Assembly: GCF_021378075.1 (NCBI RefSeq)
Contig: NZ_JAJUOS010000001.1
Span: forward strand, 495,586 to 559,585
Length of the DNA stretch: 64,000 bases
DNA from: Rhodobacter flavimaris
GTDB taxonomy: Bacteria > Pseudomonadota > Alphaproteobacteria > Rhodobacterales > Rhodobacteraceae
Direction: 5' to 3'
Part shown: in pieces, positions 48,762 to 58,183 of the stretch
How the letters are laid out: each line of letters opens with the position of its first letter
Numbering within the stretch: the stretch's first letter is position 1
Program-made: the position numbers and the translations under genes
Notes under the pieces: generated by a model
Databases searched by the model: none
Seen by the model: the letters and a program-made list of their open reading frames with translations, nothing else
What the model was told of the DNA's origin: nothing

Positions 48762-50258
48762 TTAGGCGGCGGTATCGATGCAAAGATATTTGAGTTCGGT
48801 GAAGGCTTCGAGCCCGTGGCGCGAGCCTTCGCGACCGAGGCCCGACTGCTTCCAGCCGCCAAACGGGATCGGCCCGCCGGTGATCTTGACGCGGTTCACC
48901 GCGATCATGCCGAAATCGAGCGCGCGCGACAGCCGTAGCGCCCGCGCGCCGTTTTCGGTCACGACATAGGCGACAAGGCCATATTCGGTGTCGTTGGCGC
49001 GACCGATCACCTCGGCCTCGGTATCGAAGGGCAGCACGGCAGCCACGGGGCCGAAGGTTTCCTCGCGCAGGATCTCGGCGGTGTCGGGGACATCGGCAAG
49101 CAGGGTGGGCGCGTAATAGAGCGCACCCGCCGGATGCACGCCGCCCCCGGCGGCGAGGCGCGCGCCCTTGGCCAGGGCATCGCGCACCTGGGCATCCACC
49201 TTGGCAACGGCCCGCGCGTGCATCAGCGGCCCGATTTCGGTGTCGCTGGCCAGCCCCGGCCCAACCTTCAGCGCCGCGATCCGCGCGGCATAGGCCGCAA
49301 CGAAGCCTGCGTAGATCCCGCGCTGCACATAGATGCGGTTCGCTGCAAGGCAGTCCTGCCCCGAAGTGGCGAATTTCGCATCCATGGCGATCGTCACCGC
49401 GCGCTCCAGATCCGCATCATCGAAGATCACAAGCGGGGCATGCCCTCCCAGTTCCATCACCAGCCGCTTCATCGTCGGTGCACATTGCGCGGCGATCAAA
49501 CGGCCGATTTCGGTCGAGCCTGTAAAGGACATCGCGCGCAGCCGCGTGTCGGCGCACATCCGGGCGACGATCGTGGCCGCATCGCCGGTCACGACGTTAA
49601 ACACCCCTGCGGGGATGCCCGCGCGCTCGGCCAGTTCCGCCAGCGCCAGCGCCGACAGCGGCGTTTCCGCCGAGGGATGCACCACGCAGCTACATCCGGC
49701 CGCCAGGGCCGCCGCCGCCTTGCGGGTGATCATGGCCGAGGGGAAGTTCCACGGCGTCACGATCCCGACCGGGCCCAAGGCCTCGCGCCGGACGATCATC
49801 TCGGCATGGGGCAGATGCGAGGTGACGCTTTCCGCGTTCACCCGCTCGGCCTCGGAGGCATACCAGTCGAGAAAGCTGGCAGCATAGGCGATCTCGCCGC
49901 GCGATTCCGCCAGCGGCTTGCCTTGCTCAAGCGTCATGATCAGCGCCAGATCCTCGGTCGCGTCGCGCATCAGCTGCCCCCAGTTGCGCAGCATCGCAGC
50001 GCGTTCGGCGGGCAGCCGGTCGCGCCAGGGGCCGAAAGCCGCGGCGGCCGCCTCGATTGCGGCGTCGGTTTCGGCCGCGCCAAGTGCCGCCACCCGGGCC
50101 AGAAGCGCCCCCGAGTCCGGGTCGGTCACGGCGAAGTCGGCGGCGTCGCGGGCCGCGCTCCAGCGGCCGCTCACATAGCTCAGGCCGCGCAAAAGCCGGC
50201 GGTCATGCAGTCTGGAAAGCGCGTCGTGCTGGATCGGATGCGGGGTCTGGGCGTTCAT
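48762..50258 (-). CDS. doeC: Aspartate-semialdehyde dehydrogenase DoeC (SSADH-like)
   Basis: DoeC oxidises aspartate semialdehyde to aspartate, the last step of ectoine breakdown. The 498-residue aldehyde dehydrogenase has TPWNFPSAMITRK, FTGSTEIGR, catalytic Glu in MELGGHAPL and Cys in ATSGQDCLAANR, typical of succinate-semialdehyde dehydrogenases (Ssd in roseobacters). Its place next to doeD and in the ectoine locus decides the name over gabD. Confidence 0.87.
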   Translation of the reverse strand: MNAQTPHPIQHDALSRLHDRRLLRGLSYVSGRWSAARDAADFAVTDPDSGALLARVAALGAAETDAAIEAAAAAFGPWRDRLPAERAAMLRNWGQLMRDATEDLALIMTLEQGKPLAESRGEIAYAASFLDWYASEAERVNAESVTSHLPHAEMIVRREALGPVGIVTPWNFPSAMITRKAAAALAAGCSCVVHPSAETPLSALALAELAERAGIPAGVFNVVTGDAATIVARMCADTRLRAMSFTGSTEIGRLIAAQCAPTMKRLVMELGGHAPLVIFDDADLERAVTIAMDAKFATSGQDCLAANRIYVQRGIYAGFVAAYAARIAALKVGPGLASDTEIGPLMHARAVAKVDAQVRDALAKGARLAAGGGVHPAGALYYAPTLLADVPDTAEILREETFGPVAAVLPFDTEAEVIGRANDTEYGLVAYVVTENGARALRLSRALDFGMIAVNRVKITGGPIPFGGWKQSGLGREGSRHGLEAFTELKYLCIDTAA

Positions 50259-50374
50259 GTCGGGCCTCCTCGGGTTCTTCCAAGGCTTGCACGGGCGGCG
50301 CGGAGAAAGAGCCCAAATTCGCGGGGAAAGCGCGCGGTTCAGACCATTTTAGGCGCCTTTGCTAGAGAAACTCT

Positions 50375-50845
50375 CTAGCCGAGCAGCGCGACGGGGAAGC
50401 CGGGCTCATCCTTGACGGTGCGGGTGACGATGTAGGTGAAATACCGCTCGATGCCGATTTCGGCGGCAAGCAACTCGTCCACCAGCCGCTGATAGGCGTC
50501 GATGTCGCGCGCCACGACCCGCAGGAAATAGTCCACCCCGCCGCCGACAGACCAACAGGCCGCAACCTCGGGGCGCGCGGTCACGGCGCGCTCGAACCGC
50601 TCAAAATCCGCCTGCCGATGATTGGCGAGGCTGACCTCCATGATGACGCTGGTAAAGGGCGCGATCTTTCGCGGCTCGATCCGGGCATGATAGCCCGCAA
50701 TGATCCCGGCCTGCTCCAGCTTGCGTAGCCGCAGCCAGCAAGGTGTCGGCGAAAGGCCCGCGATCTCGGCCAGGCGCAGCTTCGTCATGCGACCGTCACG
50801 GGACACGGCCTCAAGGATACGCAGGTCGATGGCATCAAGTTTCAT
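50375..50845 (-). CDS. Lrp/AsnC-family regulator of ectoine catabolism (AsnC/DoeX)
   Basis: A 156-residue feast/famine regulator: N-terminal helix-turn-helix (TKLRLAEIAGLSPTPCWLRL) and C-terminal RAM ligand domain (SVGGGVDYFLRV, RYFTYIVTRTVK). AsnC/DoeX proteins assist in control of ectoine catabolic genes. It lies at the head of asnC-doeC-doeD, divergent from enuR across 64 bp. A close paralogue lies at 61397. Confidence 0.88.
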   Translation of the reverse strand: MKLDAIDLRILEAVSRDGRMTKLRLAEIAGLSPTPCWLRLRKLEQAGIIAGYHARIEPRKIAPFTSVIMEVSLANHRQADFERFERAVTARPEVAACWSVGGGVDYFLRVVARDIDAYQRLVDELLAAEIGIERYFTYIVTRTVKDEPGFPVALLG

Positions 50846-50881
50846 GACGACTCCGGTCAGCGGCGAAATATCATTTGTAAA

Positions 50882-50902
50882 TTGACCTGATTTTTAGCAG
50901 GT
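50882..50902. promoter_or_regulatory. Putative EnuR/AsnC operator in the asnC-enuR region
   Basis: ACCTG-N8-CAGGT (50885-50902) is a perfect inverted repeat. It overlaps TTGACCTGATTT (50882-50893), which recurs with one change at 52348-52359 before ehuA. A motif shared by the two regulated regions is a reasonable operator candidate, most likely for EnuR. This comes from pattern comparison only. Confidence 0.45.
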
Positions 50903-50909
50903 TTCAATC

Positions 50910-52295
50910 ATGACAAACTGGAGCCCAGATCCCACCCTTATCAGCCGCCCGGCCTATCTGTCTCTGGCCGAGCAATTCGCCCGCGCGATCGAGGACGGAC
51001 GGCTTGCCGTCGGCACGCGCCTGCCGCCGCACCGTCGGCTGGCCGATGATCTGTCCCTGTCGGTCCAAACCGTCAGCCGCGCCTATGAAGAGCTGATCCG
51101 GCGCGGCCTGGTGTCGGGCGAGGTTGGCCGGGGGTCTTTCGTTCTCGGCCCCGGGGGCGAGGCTCGTCCGCCCTATCTGCCCGAGCGGCCCGGCGAAACC
51201 ATCGACCTGTCGATCCTGAAGCCGGTCGTGGGAAAGAGCCAGCTGGACGCGATGCGCAAGGGGTTTTCCTGGCTGGCCGAAAACGTCACCGCATCCGCCG
51301 CGCTTTCGTTCCGGCCCAATTCGGTGCTGCCGATGCATCGTGCCATGGCGGCGGACTGGCTTGCGCGCGGCGGGGTGCCGGTCGAGGCGGCGAACATCAC
51401 GATCACCGGAGGCGCGACAGCCGCAATCAGTTCGGCGATCATGGGCACGGTGCCGCCCGGAGCGGGCCTTGCAACCGAAGCCTTGACGCATCACACCCTG
51501 ATGCCGCTTTGCCAGTATCTCGGGTTGCATCTTGAGGGCGTTGCGATCGACGATCAGGGGATGCTTCCCGCCGCGCTGGACGACGTGGCCCGCAAAGGAC
51601 TGATCCGTGCGGTCTTTCTGCAACCCAATGTGATCAACCCTCTGGCCGCGCTCATGGGGGCGCAGCGGCGTGCCGAGCTGATCGAGGTCGCGCGTCGGCA
51701 TGACCTGGCGATTATCGAAAACGACATTCTGAACCGCCTTGTTATGGATGCCCCGCCCCCGATTGCGGCGCTCGCCCCGGAGCGGACGCTTTATATTTGC
51801 GGCTTTACCAAGATCACCGTGCCGGGGCTTCGGATTGCCTATCTCGCCGTGCCGTCGCGCTATGCGACCGCAGTTGCTAACCGCTACCTGGTCACCAACT
51901 GGATGCCCGCGCCGCCTCTGGTAGAGCTGCTCAGCCACTGGCTGGACGACGGGACCGCAACAGCCCTGATTGCCGCTCAGCGCGAGGCGCTGGTCGGGCG
52001 CCACCTGATCGCCCGCAGCCTGCTGCCCGAAGTCGGGCTGCGCTCGCATCCGCAAAGCCTGCATCTGTGGCTGCGCCTGCCGGAAACCTGGCAGGAAGAG
52101 GGGTTTGTTGCCCATGCGCGGGCGCGGGGTGTGGCCGTTGCGCCGGGGCAGGCGTTCCGCGCGACCGACAAGGGCCGCCGCGAGTCGGTGCGCGTCTCGC
52201 TCGGATCGACCTCGGAAGACGAGTTGCGCCGCGGACTGAGCTGCATTTCCGCGATCCTTGGCGAAGAGCCCGAGGTGTTGCTGCCGACGATTTAA
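50910..52295 (+). CDS. enuR: Ectoine catabolism repressor EnuR (MocR/GntR type)
   Basis: EnuR represses ectoine uptake and catabolic genes. It is released by pathway intermediates such as N-alpha-acetyl-diaminobutyrate that bind its PLP cofactor. The 461 residues comprise a GntR winged helix (about 20-80, LADDLSLSVQTVSRAYEEL) and an aminotransferase-like domain (about 110-461). The PLP-binding lysine is Lys301 in GFTKITVPGLR. ATG 50910 starts directly after the putative operator. Confidence 0.92.
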   Translation: MTNWSPDPTLISRPAYLSLAEQFARAIEDGRLAVGTRLPPHRRLADDLSLSVQTVSRAYEELIRRGLVSGEVGRGSFVLGPGGEARPPYLPERPGETIDLSILKPVVGKSQLDAMRKGFSWLAENVTASAALSFRPNSVLPMHRAMAADWLARGGVPVEAANITITGGATAAISSAIMGTVPPGAGLATEALTHHTLMPLCQYLGLHLEGVAIDDQGMLPAALDDVARKGLIRAVFLQPNVINPLAALMGAQRRAELIEVARRHDLAIIENDILNRLVMDAPPPIAALAPERTLYICGFTKITVPGLRIAYLAVPSRYATAVANRYLVTNWMPAPPLVELLSHWLDDGTATALIAAQREALVGRHLIARSLLPEVGLRSHPQSLHLWLRLPETWQEEGFVAHARARGVAVAPGQAFRATDKGRRESVRVSLGSTSEDELRRGLSCISAILGEEPEVLLPTI

Positions 52296-52328
52296 CGGAT
52301 GCATGACTTGGTTTTCGAAAAACATTGT

Positions 52329-52372
52329 CATGGTTTAATTTACTTAATTGACATGATTTAAAACCCTGTCAA
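52329..52372 (+). promoter_or_regulatory. Probable promoter/operator of the ehu-eut-doe operon
   Basis: This AT-rich stretch holds two direct repeats, CATGGTTTAA (52329-52338) and CATGATTTAA (52352-52361), and an inverted pair TTGACA (52348-52353)/TGTCAA (52367-52372). TTGACA is a perfect -35 hexamer, but no clear -10 follows. TTGACATGATTT echoes the motif next to enuR. Confidence 0.5.
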
Positions 52373-52404
52373 TCTGCCCTCGCAAGACCGAGCAGGGGGC
52401 TGAA

Positions 52405-53190
52405 TTGACCGATCCGATCATCCGCATCGACAATCTGGTGAAAAGCTTCGGCACGTTCAAAGTGCTCGACGGGCTTAGCTTCGACGTTATGCCTGGCGAA
52501 AAGCTGGCGCTGATCGGGCCTTCTGGATCAGGGAAGACGACGATCCTGCGCATCCTCATGACGCTTGAATCGATCTCTGACGGCCATATCGAGATCTGCG
52601 GTGATCAGCTTTACCACATGCAGCGCAACGGCCGGGAAGTGCCCGCCGACGAAGCCCATCTGCACAAGATGCGCAGCCATATCGGCATGGTATTTCAGCA
52701 CTTCAACCTGTTCCCGCACAAGTCTGTGCTTGAGAACATCACCCTTGCGCCGATACTGACCAAGGGGACGCCGCGCGCCAAGGCCGAGGCCCGCGCGATG
52801 GAACTGCTTGAGATGGTCGGGCTGGCGGACAAGGCCGATGCGCGCCCCGCGCAGCTGTCGGGCGGCCAAAAGCAGCGTGTCGCGATCGCGCGCGCTCTCG
52901 CCCTTCAGCCCCGCATCATGCTGTTTGACGAGGTGACCTCGGCGCTCGACCCGGAGCTGGTCGAAGAGGTGCTTCTGGTGATGAAGCGCCTCGCGGCAGA
53001 GACCGATATGACGATGCTGCTTGTCACCCACGAGATGGGCTTTGCCCACGAATTTGCCGATCGCGTCCTATTCTTCGACAAGGGCCGGATCGTCGAACAG
53101 GGACCGCCCGAACAGATCTTCTCGAACCCGAGGGAAGAGCGCACGCAGAGCTTCCTGCGCAAGATCATCGCCGCCGGACACCGGGTCTGA
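52405..53190 (+). CDS. ehuA: Ectoine/hydroxyectoine ABC transporter ATP-binding protein EhuA
   Basis: The ATPase of the Ehu importer of ectoine and hydroxyectoine. The 261 residues have Walker [11 protein letters not shown]-loop FQHFNLFPH, signature [14 protein letters not shown], Walker [13 protein letters not shown] and the switch His in VTHEMGFA, all typical of polar-amino-acid-type ATPases. It starts with TTG at 52405 with AGGGGG upstream; no better ATG is present. It is the first gene of a nine-gene operon. Confidence 0.92.
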   Translation: MTDPIIRIDNLVKSFGTFKVLDGLSFDVMPGEKLALIGPSGSGKTTILRILMTLESISDGHIEICGDQLYHMQRNGREVPADEAHLHKMRSHIGMVFQHFNLFPHKSVLENITLAPILTKGTPRAKAEARAMELLEMVGLADKADARPAQLSGGQKQRVAIARALALQPRIMLFDEVTSALDPELVEEVLLVMKRLAAETDMTMLLVTHEMGFAHEFADRVLFFDKGRIVEQGPPEQIFSNPREERTQSFLRKIIAAGHRV

Positions 53191-53223
53191 GCGACGCAAA
53201 CCAACAGACAACGGAGAGGTAAT

Positions 53224-54045
53224 ATGAAACATCTGATGCTTTCGGCGGCCTTTGTTGCCATTTCCGCGATCACGGCGCAGGCCGATACGCTCGAGGATCT
53301 AAAGGGGCAGGGATTTGCCCGCATCGCAATCGCGAACGAGCCGCCCTACACGGCGGTCGCGGCGGATGGCACGGTTTCGGGGGCGGCCCCCGATGTCGCA
53401 CGCGAGGTATTCAAGCGCCTTGGCGTGGGCGATGTGGTGGCTTCGATTTCGGAATATGGCGCGATGATCCCTGGCCTTCAGGCCAAGCGGTTCGATGCCA
53501 TCACTGCCGGCCTCTTCATGAAGCCCGAGCGTTGCGCCGCGGTGGCCTATTCCGAGCCCGTACTGTGCGATGCCGAGGCCTTCCTGCTCCCCGCGGGCAA
53601 CCCGAAGGGCTTCAAATCCTTCGCCGATATCGCAGCCGACCCCGAGGCCAAGATCGGCGCTCCGGGCGGCGGCACCGAGGAAAAGCTTGCCCTGGACGCG
53701 GGCGTTCCGCGCGAGCGCGTGATCGTGGTGCCCGATGGGCAATCCGGGCTGAAGATGCTTCAGGATGGCCGGATCGACGTCTATTCGCTCCCGGTCCTGT
53801 CGATCTCGGACCTGATGAAAAAGGCCGAGGATCCGAACCTCGAAATGTTCGCGCCGGTCGAAGGGGCGCCGGTCTATTGCGACGGCGCGGCCTTCCGCAA
53901 GCAGGACACCGCCCTGCGCGATGCCTTCGATGTCGAGCTGGCGAAGATGAAGGAATCTGGCGAATTCGCCAAGATCGTCGAGCCCTATGGCTTCTCGGCG
54001 GCGGCGGCGATGTCCACCTCGCGCGCAAAGCTGTGCGGCGAGTAA
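53224..54045 (+). CDS. ehuB: Ectoine/hydroxyectoine-binding protein EhuB
   Basis: The periplasmic binding protein of the Ehu system. The 273 residues begin with a signal peptide (MKHLMLSAAFVAISAITAQA, cleavage after AQA). The mature protein shows EPPYTAVAADGTVSGAAPDV and FDAITAGLFMKPERC, the layout of EhuB from Sinorhizobium meliloti. It lies 33 bp after ehuA with GGAGAGGT upstream of the ATG, and is followed by a hairpin (54053). Confidence 0.93.
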   Translation: MKHLMLSAAFVAISAITAQADTLEDLKGQGFARIAIANEPPYTAVAADGTVSGAAPDVAREVFKRLGVGDVVASISEYGAMIPGLQAKRFDAITAGLFMKPERCAAVAYSEPVLCDAEAFLLPAGNPKGFKSFADIAADPEAKIGAPGGGTEEKLALDAGVPRERVIVVPDGQSGLKMLQDGRIDVYSLPVLSISDLMKKAEDPNLEMFAPVEGAPVYCDGAAFRKQDTALRDAFDVELAKMKESGEFAKIVEPYGFSAAAAMSTSRAKLCGE

Positions 54046-54052
54046 GCAAGTC

Positions 54053-54072
54053 GGGCGGCCTCGGGGCCGCCC
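54053..54072 (+). terminator. Hairpin between ehuB and ehuC
   Basis: GGGCGGCC-TCGG-GGCCGCCC is an 8-bp GC stem with a 4-nt loop, 7 bp after the ehuB stop, followed by CCCTTTCC. It probably protects or partly ends the ehuAB message, so that the binding protein is made in excess over the permeases. Confidence 0.6.
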
Positions 54073-54099
54073 CCCTTTCCTGAGACCTGCGGAGCGATT

Positions 54100-54756
54100 A
54101 TGGGCGACTGGGGCGGATATCTTTCCCTGATCCTTCAGGGCGCGCTGGTGACGGCGAAGCTTACCGTGATGGGCTGCGCGCTTGCGCTGGTCGTGGCCTT
54201 CATCGCGGGACTGGGGCGAGTGTCGCGCTTTGCCGCCATCCGCTGGCTTGCCACCGCCTATATCGAGTTCTTCCGGGGCACCTCGATCTTCGTCCAGCTG
54301 TTCTGGGTCTATTTCGTGCTGCCCTTCGCGGGGGTCACGCTTGAGCCGATACAGGCGGGCATCATGGCCCTTGGCCTGAATGTCGGGGCCTATGCGGCCG
54401 AAGTGGTGCGCGGCGCGATCCTGTCGGTGCCGCGCGACCAGTATGAGGCCTGTATCGCCGTCAACCTGACCCGGTTTCAGCGCATGCGCCACGTCATCTT
54501 CCCTCAGGCCCTGCCGCTGATGCTGCCCACCTTCGGCAATAATGCGATCGAGCTGCTCAAGGGCACGGCGGTCGTCTCGCTGATATCGCTGCATGATATG
54601 ACCTTTCAGGCGCAGGTCGTGCGGGCGCAGACCGGATCGACGCTGATCCCCTTCGCGACGATCCTCGTTCTCTATTTCCTAATGGCGCTGGCCCTGAGCC
54701 GCGCGATCCGAATGATCGAGACCCGCATCACTCGCGGCCTCGACGGGGTGAGGTAA
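54100..54756 (+). CDS. ehuC: Ectoine/hydroxyectoine ABC transporter permease EhuC
   Basis: A 218-residue HisMQ-type permease with about five membrane helices, FFRGTSIFVQLFWVYFVLPF and the EAA-loop QYEACIAVNLTRFQRMRHVI. It pairs with EhuD, the second permease. ATG 54100 follows GCGGAG. The gene order ehuABCD is as in S. meliloti. Confidence 0.92.
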   Translation: MGDWGGYLSLILQGALVTAKLTVMGCALALVVAFIAGLGRVSRFAAIRWLATAYIEFFRGTSIFVQLFWVYFVLPFAGVTLEPIQAGIMALGLNVGAYAAEVVRGAILSVPRDQYEACIAVNLTRFQRMRHVIFPQALPLMLPTFGNNAIELLKGTAVVSLISLHDMTFQAQVVRAQTGSTLIPFATILVLYFLMALALSRAIRMIETRITRGLDGVR

Positions 54757-54759
54757 ACC

Positions 54760-55419
54760 ATGGAATGGGATTGGGCCTTCGTCTGGCAGATCATGCCCAC
54801 GCTGCTTGCGGGGCTGAAGCTGACCCTGCTTGTGACCCTGCTGGCCGCTGTGGTGGCTGCGGTGCTGGGGCTGGCGCTCGCCATTCTGCGCCGCTCGGGC
54901 AACCGTGCAGTGGCGCGGGGCACCGCCGCGCTGTCCGAATTCATTCGCGGCACGCCGCTGCTGGTGCAGCTTTACTTCATCTTCTATGTCCTGCCCGATA
55001 TCGGCATCCGGCTGCCCGCGCTTCTGGCGGGGGTGATCGGGATGGGCCTGCATTACGCGACCTACACCGCCGAGGTTTACCGCGCGGGGATCGAGAACGT
55101 GCCGCGCGGTCAGTGGGAGGCCGCCCGCGCCACCAACCTCACGATGCGGCAAACCTGGGTTCATGTGATCGTGCCCCAGGCCGTCCCGCCGATGATCCCG
55201 GTACTGGCGAATTACCTGATCGCCATGTTCAAGGAGACACCGCTGCTTTCGGCCATTACGGTTCTGGAACTGATGAACCAGGCGAAATCGGTCGCGAACA
55301 CCTACTATCGCTATATCGAGCCGATGACGCTCGTTGGTGTGTTCTTCCTGGCGATGAGCCTCGTGTCCGTGGTCTTCCTGCGTGTTCTGGAAGCCCGCTT
55401 TGGAAGGATGGCAAAATGA
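54760..55419 (+). CDS. ehuD: Ectoine/hydroxyectoine ABC transporter permease EhuD
   Basis: A 219-residue HisMQ-family permease (FIRGTPLLVQLYFIFYVLPD, then QWEAARATNLTMRQTWVHVI as the EAA loop). It starts 3 bp after ehuC and its stop overlaps the eutA start as ATGA, so uptake and breakdown genes are coupled in one operon. Confidence 0.92.
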   Translation: MEWDWAFVWQIMPTLLAGLKLTLLVTLLAAVVAAVLGLALAILRRSGNRAVARGTAALSEFIRGTPLLVQLYFIFYVLPDIGIRLPALLAGVIGMGLHYATYTAEVYRAGIENVPRGQWEAARATNLTMRQTWVHVIVPQAVPPMIPVLANYLIAMFKETPLLSAITVLELMNQAKSVANTYYRYIEPMTLVGVFFLAMSLVSVVFLRVLEARFGRMAK

Positions 55420-56168
55420 CCCAGATCCGCGTCTCAGAGCGTAGCCCTCGCCTCGATCCGCGCCCCGTTGCGCATCGTATCGGGCTTGTGGCGCTGTCCA
55501 CCGACCACACCACCGAAGTGGACTTTGCGCGCATTCTCGCGCCGCAGGGTGTGGGTATCTATGTAAATCGCATCGAATACGCAAATCCCGTCACCCCCGA
55601 GCGCCTGCGCGCAATGGAACCTGGGTTGGCCGAGGCCGCTGCCCGTATCCTGCCGGGCGAAGCACTTGATGCGGTAGTTTACGGATGCACCTCGGCCTCG
55701 GTCGTGATCGGCGATGACGCGGTTACTGCGGCGATCCGGCGCGGCAAGCCCGGAGTTCCGGTCATCACGCCGGTTTCCGCCACGCTTGCCGGGCTTCGCG
55801 CAATGGGGGCGCGGCGGATTTCGGTGCTGACGCCCTACACGGTCGATACCTCGGCGCCGATGGCCGCGCTGTTCGAGGCCGAGGGCTTCGAGATCGCGCG
55901 GTTCACCTGCCTCAACATGTCCGATGACCGCGAGATGGCGCGGATCGCGCCCGAAGAGATTGTCGCCCTTGGAGCCGAGGCGGCCGCTCCGGGGTCGGAT
56001 GCGCTTTTCATCTCCTGCACCGCCGTGCGGGCGGCGGGGGTCATCGGGCATATCGAGGCGGCTGCGGGGTGCCCCGCGCTCTCATCGAACTACGCCGCGG
56101 CCTGGGCAGTGCTGCGCCATCTGGGCCTTCCGGCAGCGGCAGCCCCCGGTCATCTGATGACATTGTGA
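55416..56168 (+). CDS. eutA: Ectoine utilization protein EutA (Asp/Glu racemase family)
   Basis: EutA belongs with EutB and EutC to the route turning 5-hydroxyectoine into ectoine. It is a maleate-isomerase/aspartate-racemase-like protein of 250 residues with two active-site cysteines: VYGCTSASVV and FISCTAVRAA. The start overlaps ehuD by ATGA; longer readings lie inside ehuD. Its exact reaction is not proven. Confidence 0.9.
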   Translation: MTQIRVSERSPRLDPRPVAHRIGLVALSTDHTTEVDFARILAPQGVGIYVNRIEYANPVTPERLRAMEPGLAEAAARILPGEALDAVVYGCTSASVVIGDDAVTAAIRRGKPGVPVITPVSATLAGLRAMGARRISVLTPYTVDTSAPMAALFEAEGFEIARFTCLNMSDDREMARIAPEEIVALGAEAAAPGSDALFISCTAVRAAGVIGHIEAAAGCPALSSNYAAAWAVLRHLGLPAAAAPGHLMTL

Positions 56169-56175
56169 GCCCGCC

Positions 56176-57171
56176 ATGAACGCCCCCGCGACCGTCAAAC
56201 CCGAAGACATCCGCGCCGCGCGCACCCGCATCGCAGGCAAGGTGTTGCGCACGCCGATGGTGGAAGATCCGCAGCTTGGCGCGCTACTCGGCGTGCCGGT
56301 GTTCCTCAAGCTTGAACATCGCCAAACGACCGGGGCTTTCAAGCTGCGGGGCGCCACGAACGCGCTGCTTTCGCTGACGCCCGCGCAGCGCGCGCGCGGG
56401 GTCGTCACCGCCTCGACCGGGAACCACGGTCGCGCGCTGGCGCAGGCCGCGCGTAGCGAAGGGGTGCGGGCGGTCGTCTGCCTGTCCCGGCTTGTCCCCG
56501 CCAACAAGGTTGCGGCTGTGCGCGCGCTTGGCGCCGAGGTGCGGATCGTCGGCGACAGCCAGGACGAGGCGATGCAAGAGGTTGCACGCGCGGTCCGCGA
56601 CGAGGGCCTGTCCGAGATCGCGCCGTTCGACGATGCCGCGGTGATCGCGGGTCAGGGCACGCTTGGGTTCGAGATCATCGAGGACTGCCCCGAGGCTCAT
56701 ACCCTGCTGGTGCCGCTTTCCGGCGGCGGGCTGGCGGCGGGAGTGGCGCTTGCGCTCAAGGCGTCAAACCCGGATGCGCGCATCGTCGGGATCAGCATGG
56801 CGCGTGGCGCGGCGATGGCGGCGTCGCTGACCGCCGGGCACCCCGTCCAGGTGCCCGAACTACCGACGCTTGCCGACTCGCTTGGCGGCGGTATCGGGCT
56901 CGCAAACCGCTTCACCTATCCGATGTGCAAGGCTTTGCTTGATCAGGTCGTGCTGCTGGATGAAGCCGAGATCGCCGCAGGGATCCGCCATATCCACAAG
57001 GTGACCGGCGACGCGGTCGAGGGGGCGGCGGCGGTTGGTGTCGCCGCGCTCATTGCGGGCAAGATCATCCCCGAGGGCCCCACCGTCGCGCTGCTCACGG
57101 GTGCCAATATCGACGCGGCACTCCATGCGCAGATCATGAGCGGCGCATTGCCGCAGGAGGTTCTGGCATGA
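56176..57171 (+). CDS. eutB: Hydroxyectoine utilization dehydratase EutB
   Basis: A 331-residue PLP enzyme of the threonine dehydratase family, proposed to dehydrate the hydroxyectoine ring intermediate. The PLP Lys is in TTGAFKLRGA, and the phosphate-binding glycine loop is LSGGGLAAGV. The start is 8 bp after eutA. Its stop overlaps the eutC ATG (ATGA). Confidence 0.92.
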   Translation: MNAPATVKPEDIRAARTRIAGKVLRTPMVEDPQLGALLGVPVFLKLEHRQTTGAFKLRGATNALLSLTPAQRARGVVTASTGNHGRALAQAARSEGVRAVVCLSRLVPANKVAAVRALGAEVRIVGDSQDEAMQEVARAVRDEGLSEIAPFDDAAVIAGQGTLGFEIIEDCPEAHTLLVPLSGGGLAAGVALALKASNPDARIVGISMARGAAMAASLTAGHPVQVPELPTLADSLGGGIGLANRFTYPMCKALLDQVVLLDEAEIAAGIRHIHKVTGDAVEGAAAVGVAALIAGKIIPEGPTVALLTGANIDAALHAQIMSGALPQEVLA

Positions 57172-58157
57172 AGCGCCCGCCCGTCGTCATCCTGACCGAG
57201 ACCGATCTGCGCTCGTTGGTCCCACTCGACCTTGCCGTGATCGACAGCATCGAGGCCGCCTTCGCCGCGCTGGCCACGAAATCGGTGGCCATGCCGCCGA
57301 TCCTACGGCTCGACATCCCGGAGCATCGCGGCGAGGTGGATGTAAAGACCGCCTACGTTCCCGGCATCGAGCATTTCGCCATCAAGATCAGCCCCGGCTT
57401 TTTTGGCAATCCGGCGCTTGGCCTGCCCTCGACCAACGGCATGATGGTGGTGCTTTCGGCGCGAACCGGGCTGGTCGAGGCGCTGTTGCTTGACAATGGC
57501 TACCTGACCGATGTGCGCACCGCCGCCGCAGGTGCGGTTGCCGCCCGGCATCTGGCGCGGCCCGATGCGCGCATTGCCGCGATCCTCGGGGCCGGAATGC
57601 AGGCCGAGATGCAGCTGCGCGCGGCGGCGCTTGTGCGCCCGCTGGCCGAGGCGCGGATCTGGGCGCGCGATCCCGCGCGCGCGGCGGCGCTGGCCGCGCG
57701 GCTTGATCTTGGTTTTCCCATACGCGCCAGCGCGACCGTCTCCGAGGCGACCGCTGGCGCGGATCTGATCGTCACCACCACGCCCGCCACCGCGCCGATC
57801 CTGCGGCGCTCCGATGTGCCCGCCGGGGCGCATGTGACCGCGATGGGGTCCGACGCCGAGCACAAGCACGAGATCGACCCCACCCTGGTCGCCGCAGCGC
57901 ATTACGTCGCCGACCGGTTGAGCCAGACCCGCGTTCTGGGCGAGTTGCACCATGCGATTGCCGCAGGGGCGGCCCGCGCGGCGCAGATGTTCCCCGAGAT
58001 CGGTCAGATTATCGCCGGACAGGCAGAGGGCCGCACCGGCGCAGGCCAGATCACACTCGCCGATCTGACGGGGACCGGCATTCAGGATACCGCCATCGCG
58101 GCGCTTGCGCTGACACGCGCGCGCGCCGCCGGGGCCGGACAGGTTTTCAACGCATAG
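57168..58157 (+). CDS. eutC: Ectoine utilization protein EutC (ornithine cyclodeaminase family)
   Basis: A 329-residue NAD-dependent enzyme of the ornithine cyclodeaminase/mu-crystallin family, thought to finish conversion of hydroxyectoine to ectoine. Visible features are VDVKTAYVPG, IKISPGF, the Rossmann motif LGAGMQAEMQLRAA and MGSDAEHKHEI. It is 27 bp before doeA. Confidence 0.92.
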   Translation: MKRPPVVILTETDLRSLVPLDLAVIDSIEAAFAALATKSVAMPPILRLDIPEHRGEVDVKTAYVPGIEHFAIKISPGFFGNPALGLPSTNGMMVVLSARTGLVEALLLDNGYLTDVRTAAAGAVAARHLARPDARIAAILGAGMQAEMQLRAAALVRPLAEARIWARDPARAAALAARLDLGFPIRASATVSEATAGADLIVTTTPATAPILRRSDVPAGAHVTAMGSDAEHKHEIDPTLVAAAHYVADRLSQTRVLGELHHAIAAGAARAAQMFPEIGQIIAGQAEGRTGAGQITLADLTGTGIQDTAIAALALTRARAAGAGQVFNA

Positions 58158-58183
58158 GGGCTGCCGCCCGGAGGAGGCATCAT

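Noticed and set aside
48762..50258. GabD (GABA pathway) as the role of the semialdehyde dehydrogenase
   Set aside because: Sequence alone would allow it, but the fixed grouping with doeD, asnC and the ectoine genes supports aspartate semialdehyde as substrate.
50904..52331. 475-codon minus-strand frame opposite enuR
   Set aside because: It is fully antisense to enuR, which has clear GntR and aminotransferase domains. Composition is rich in Arg, Gln and His, as shadows in GC-rich DNA usually are.
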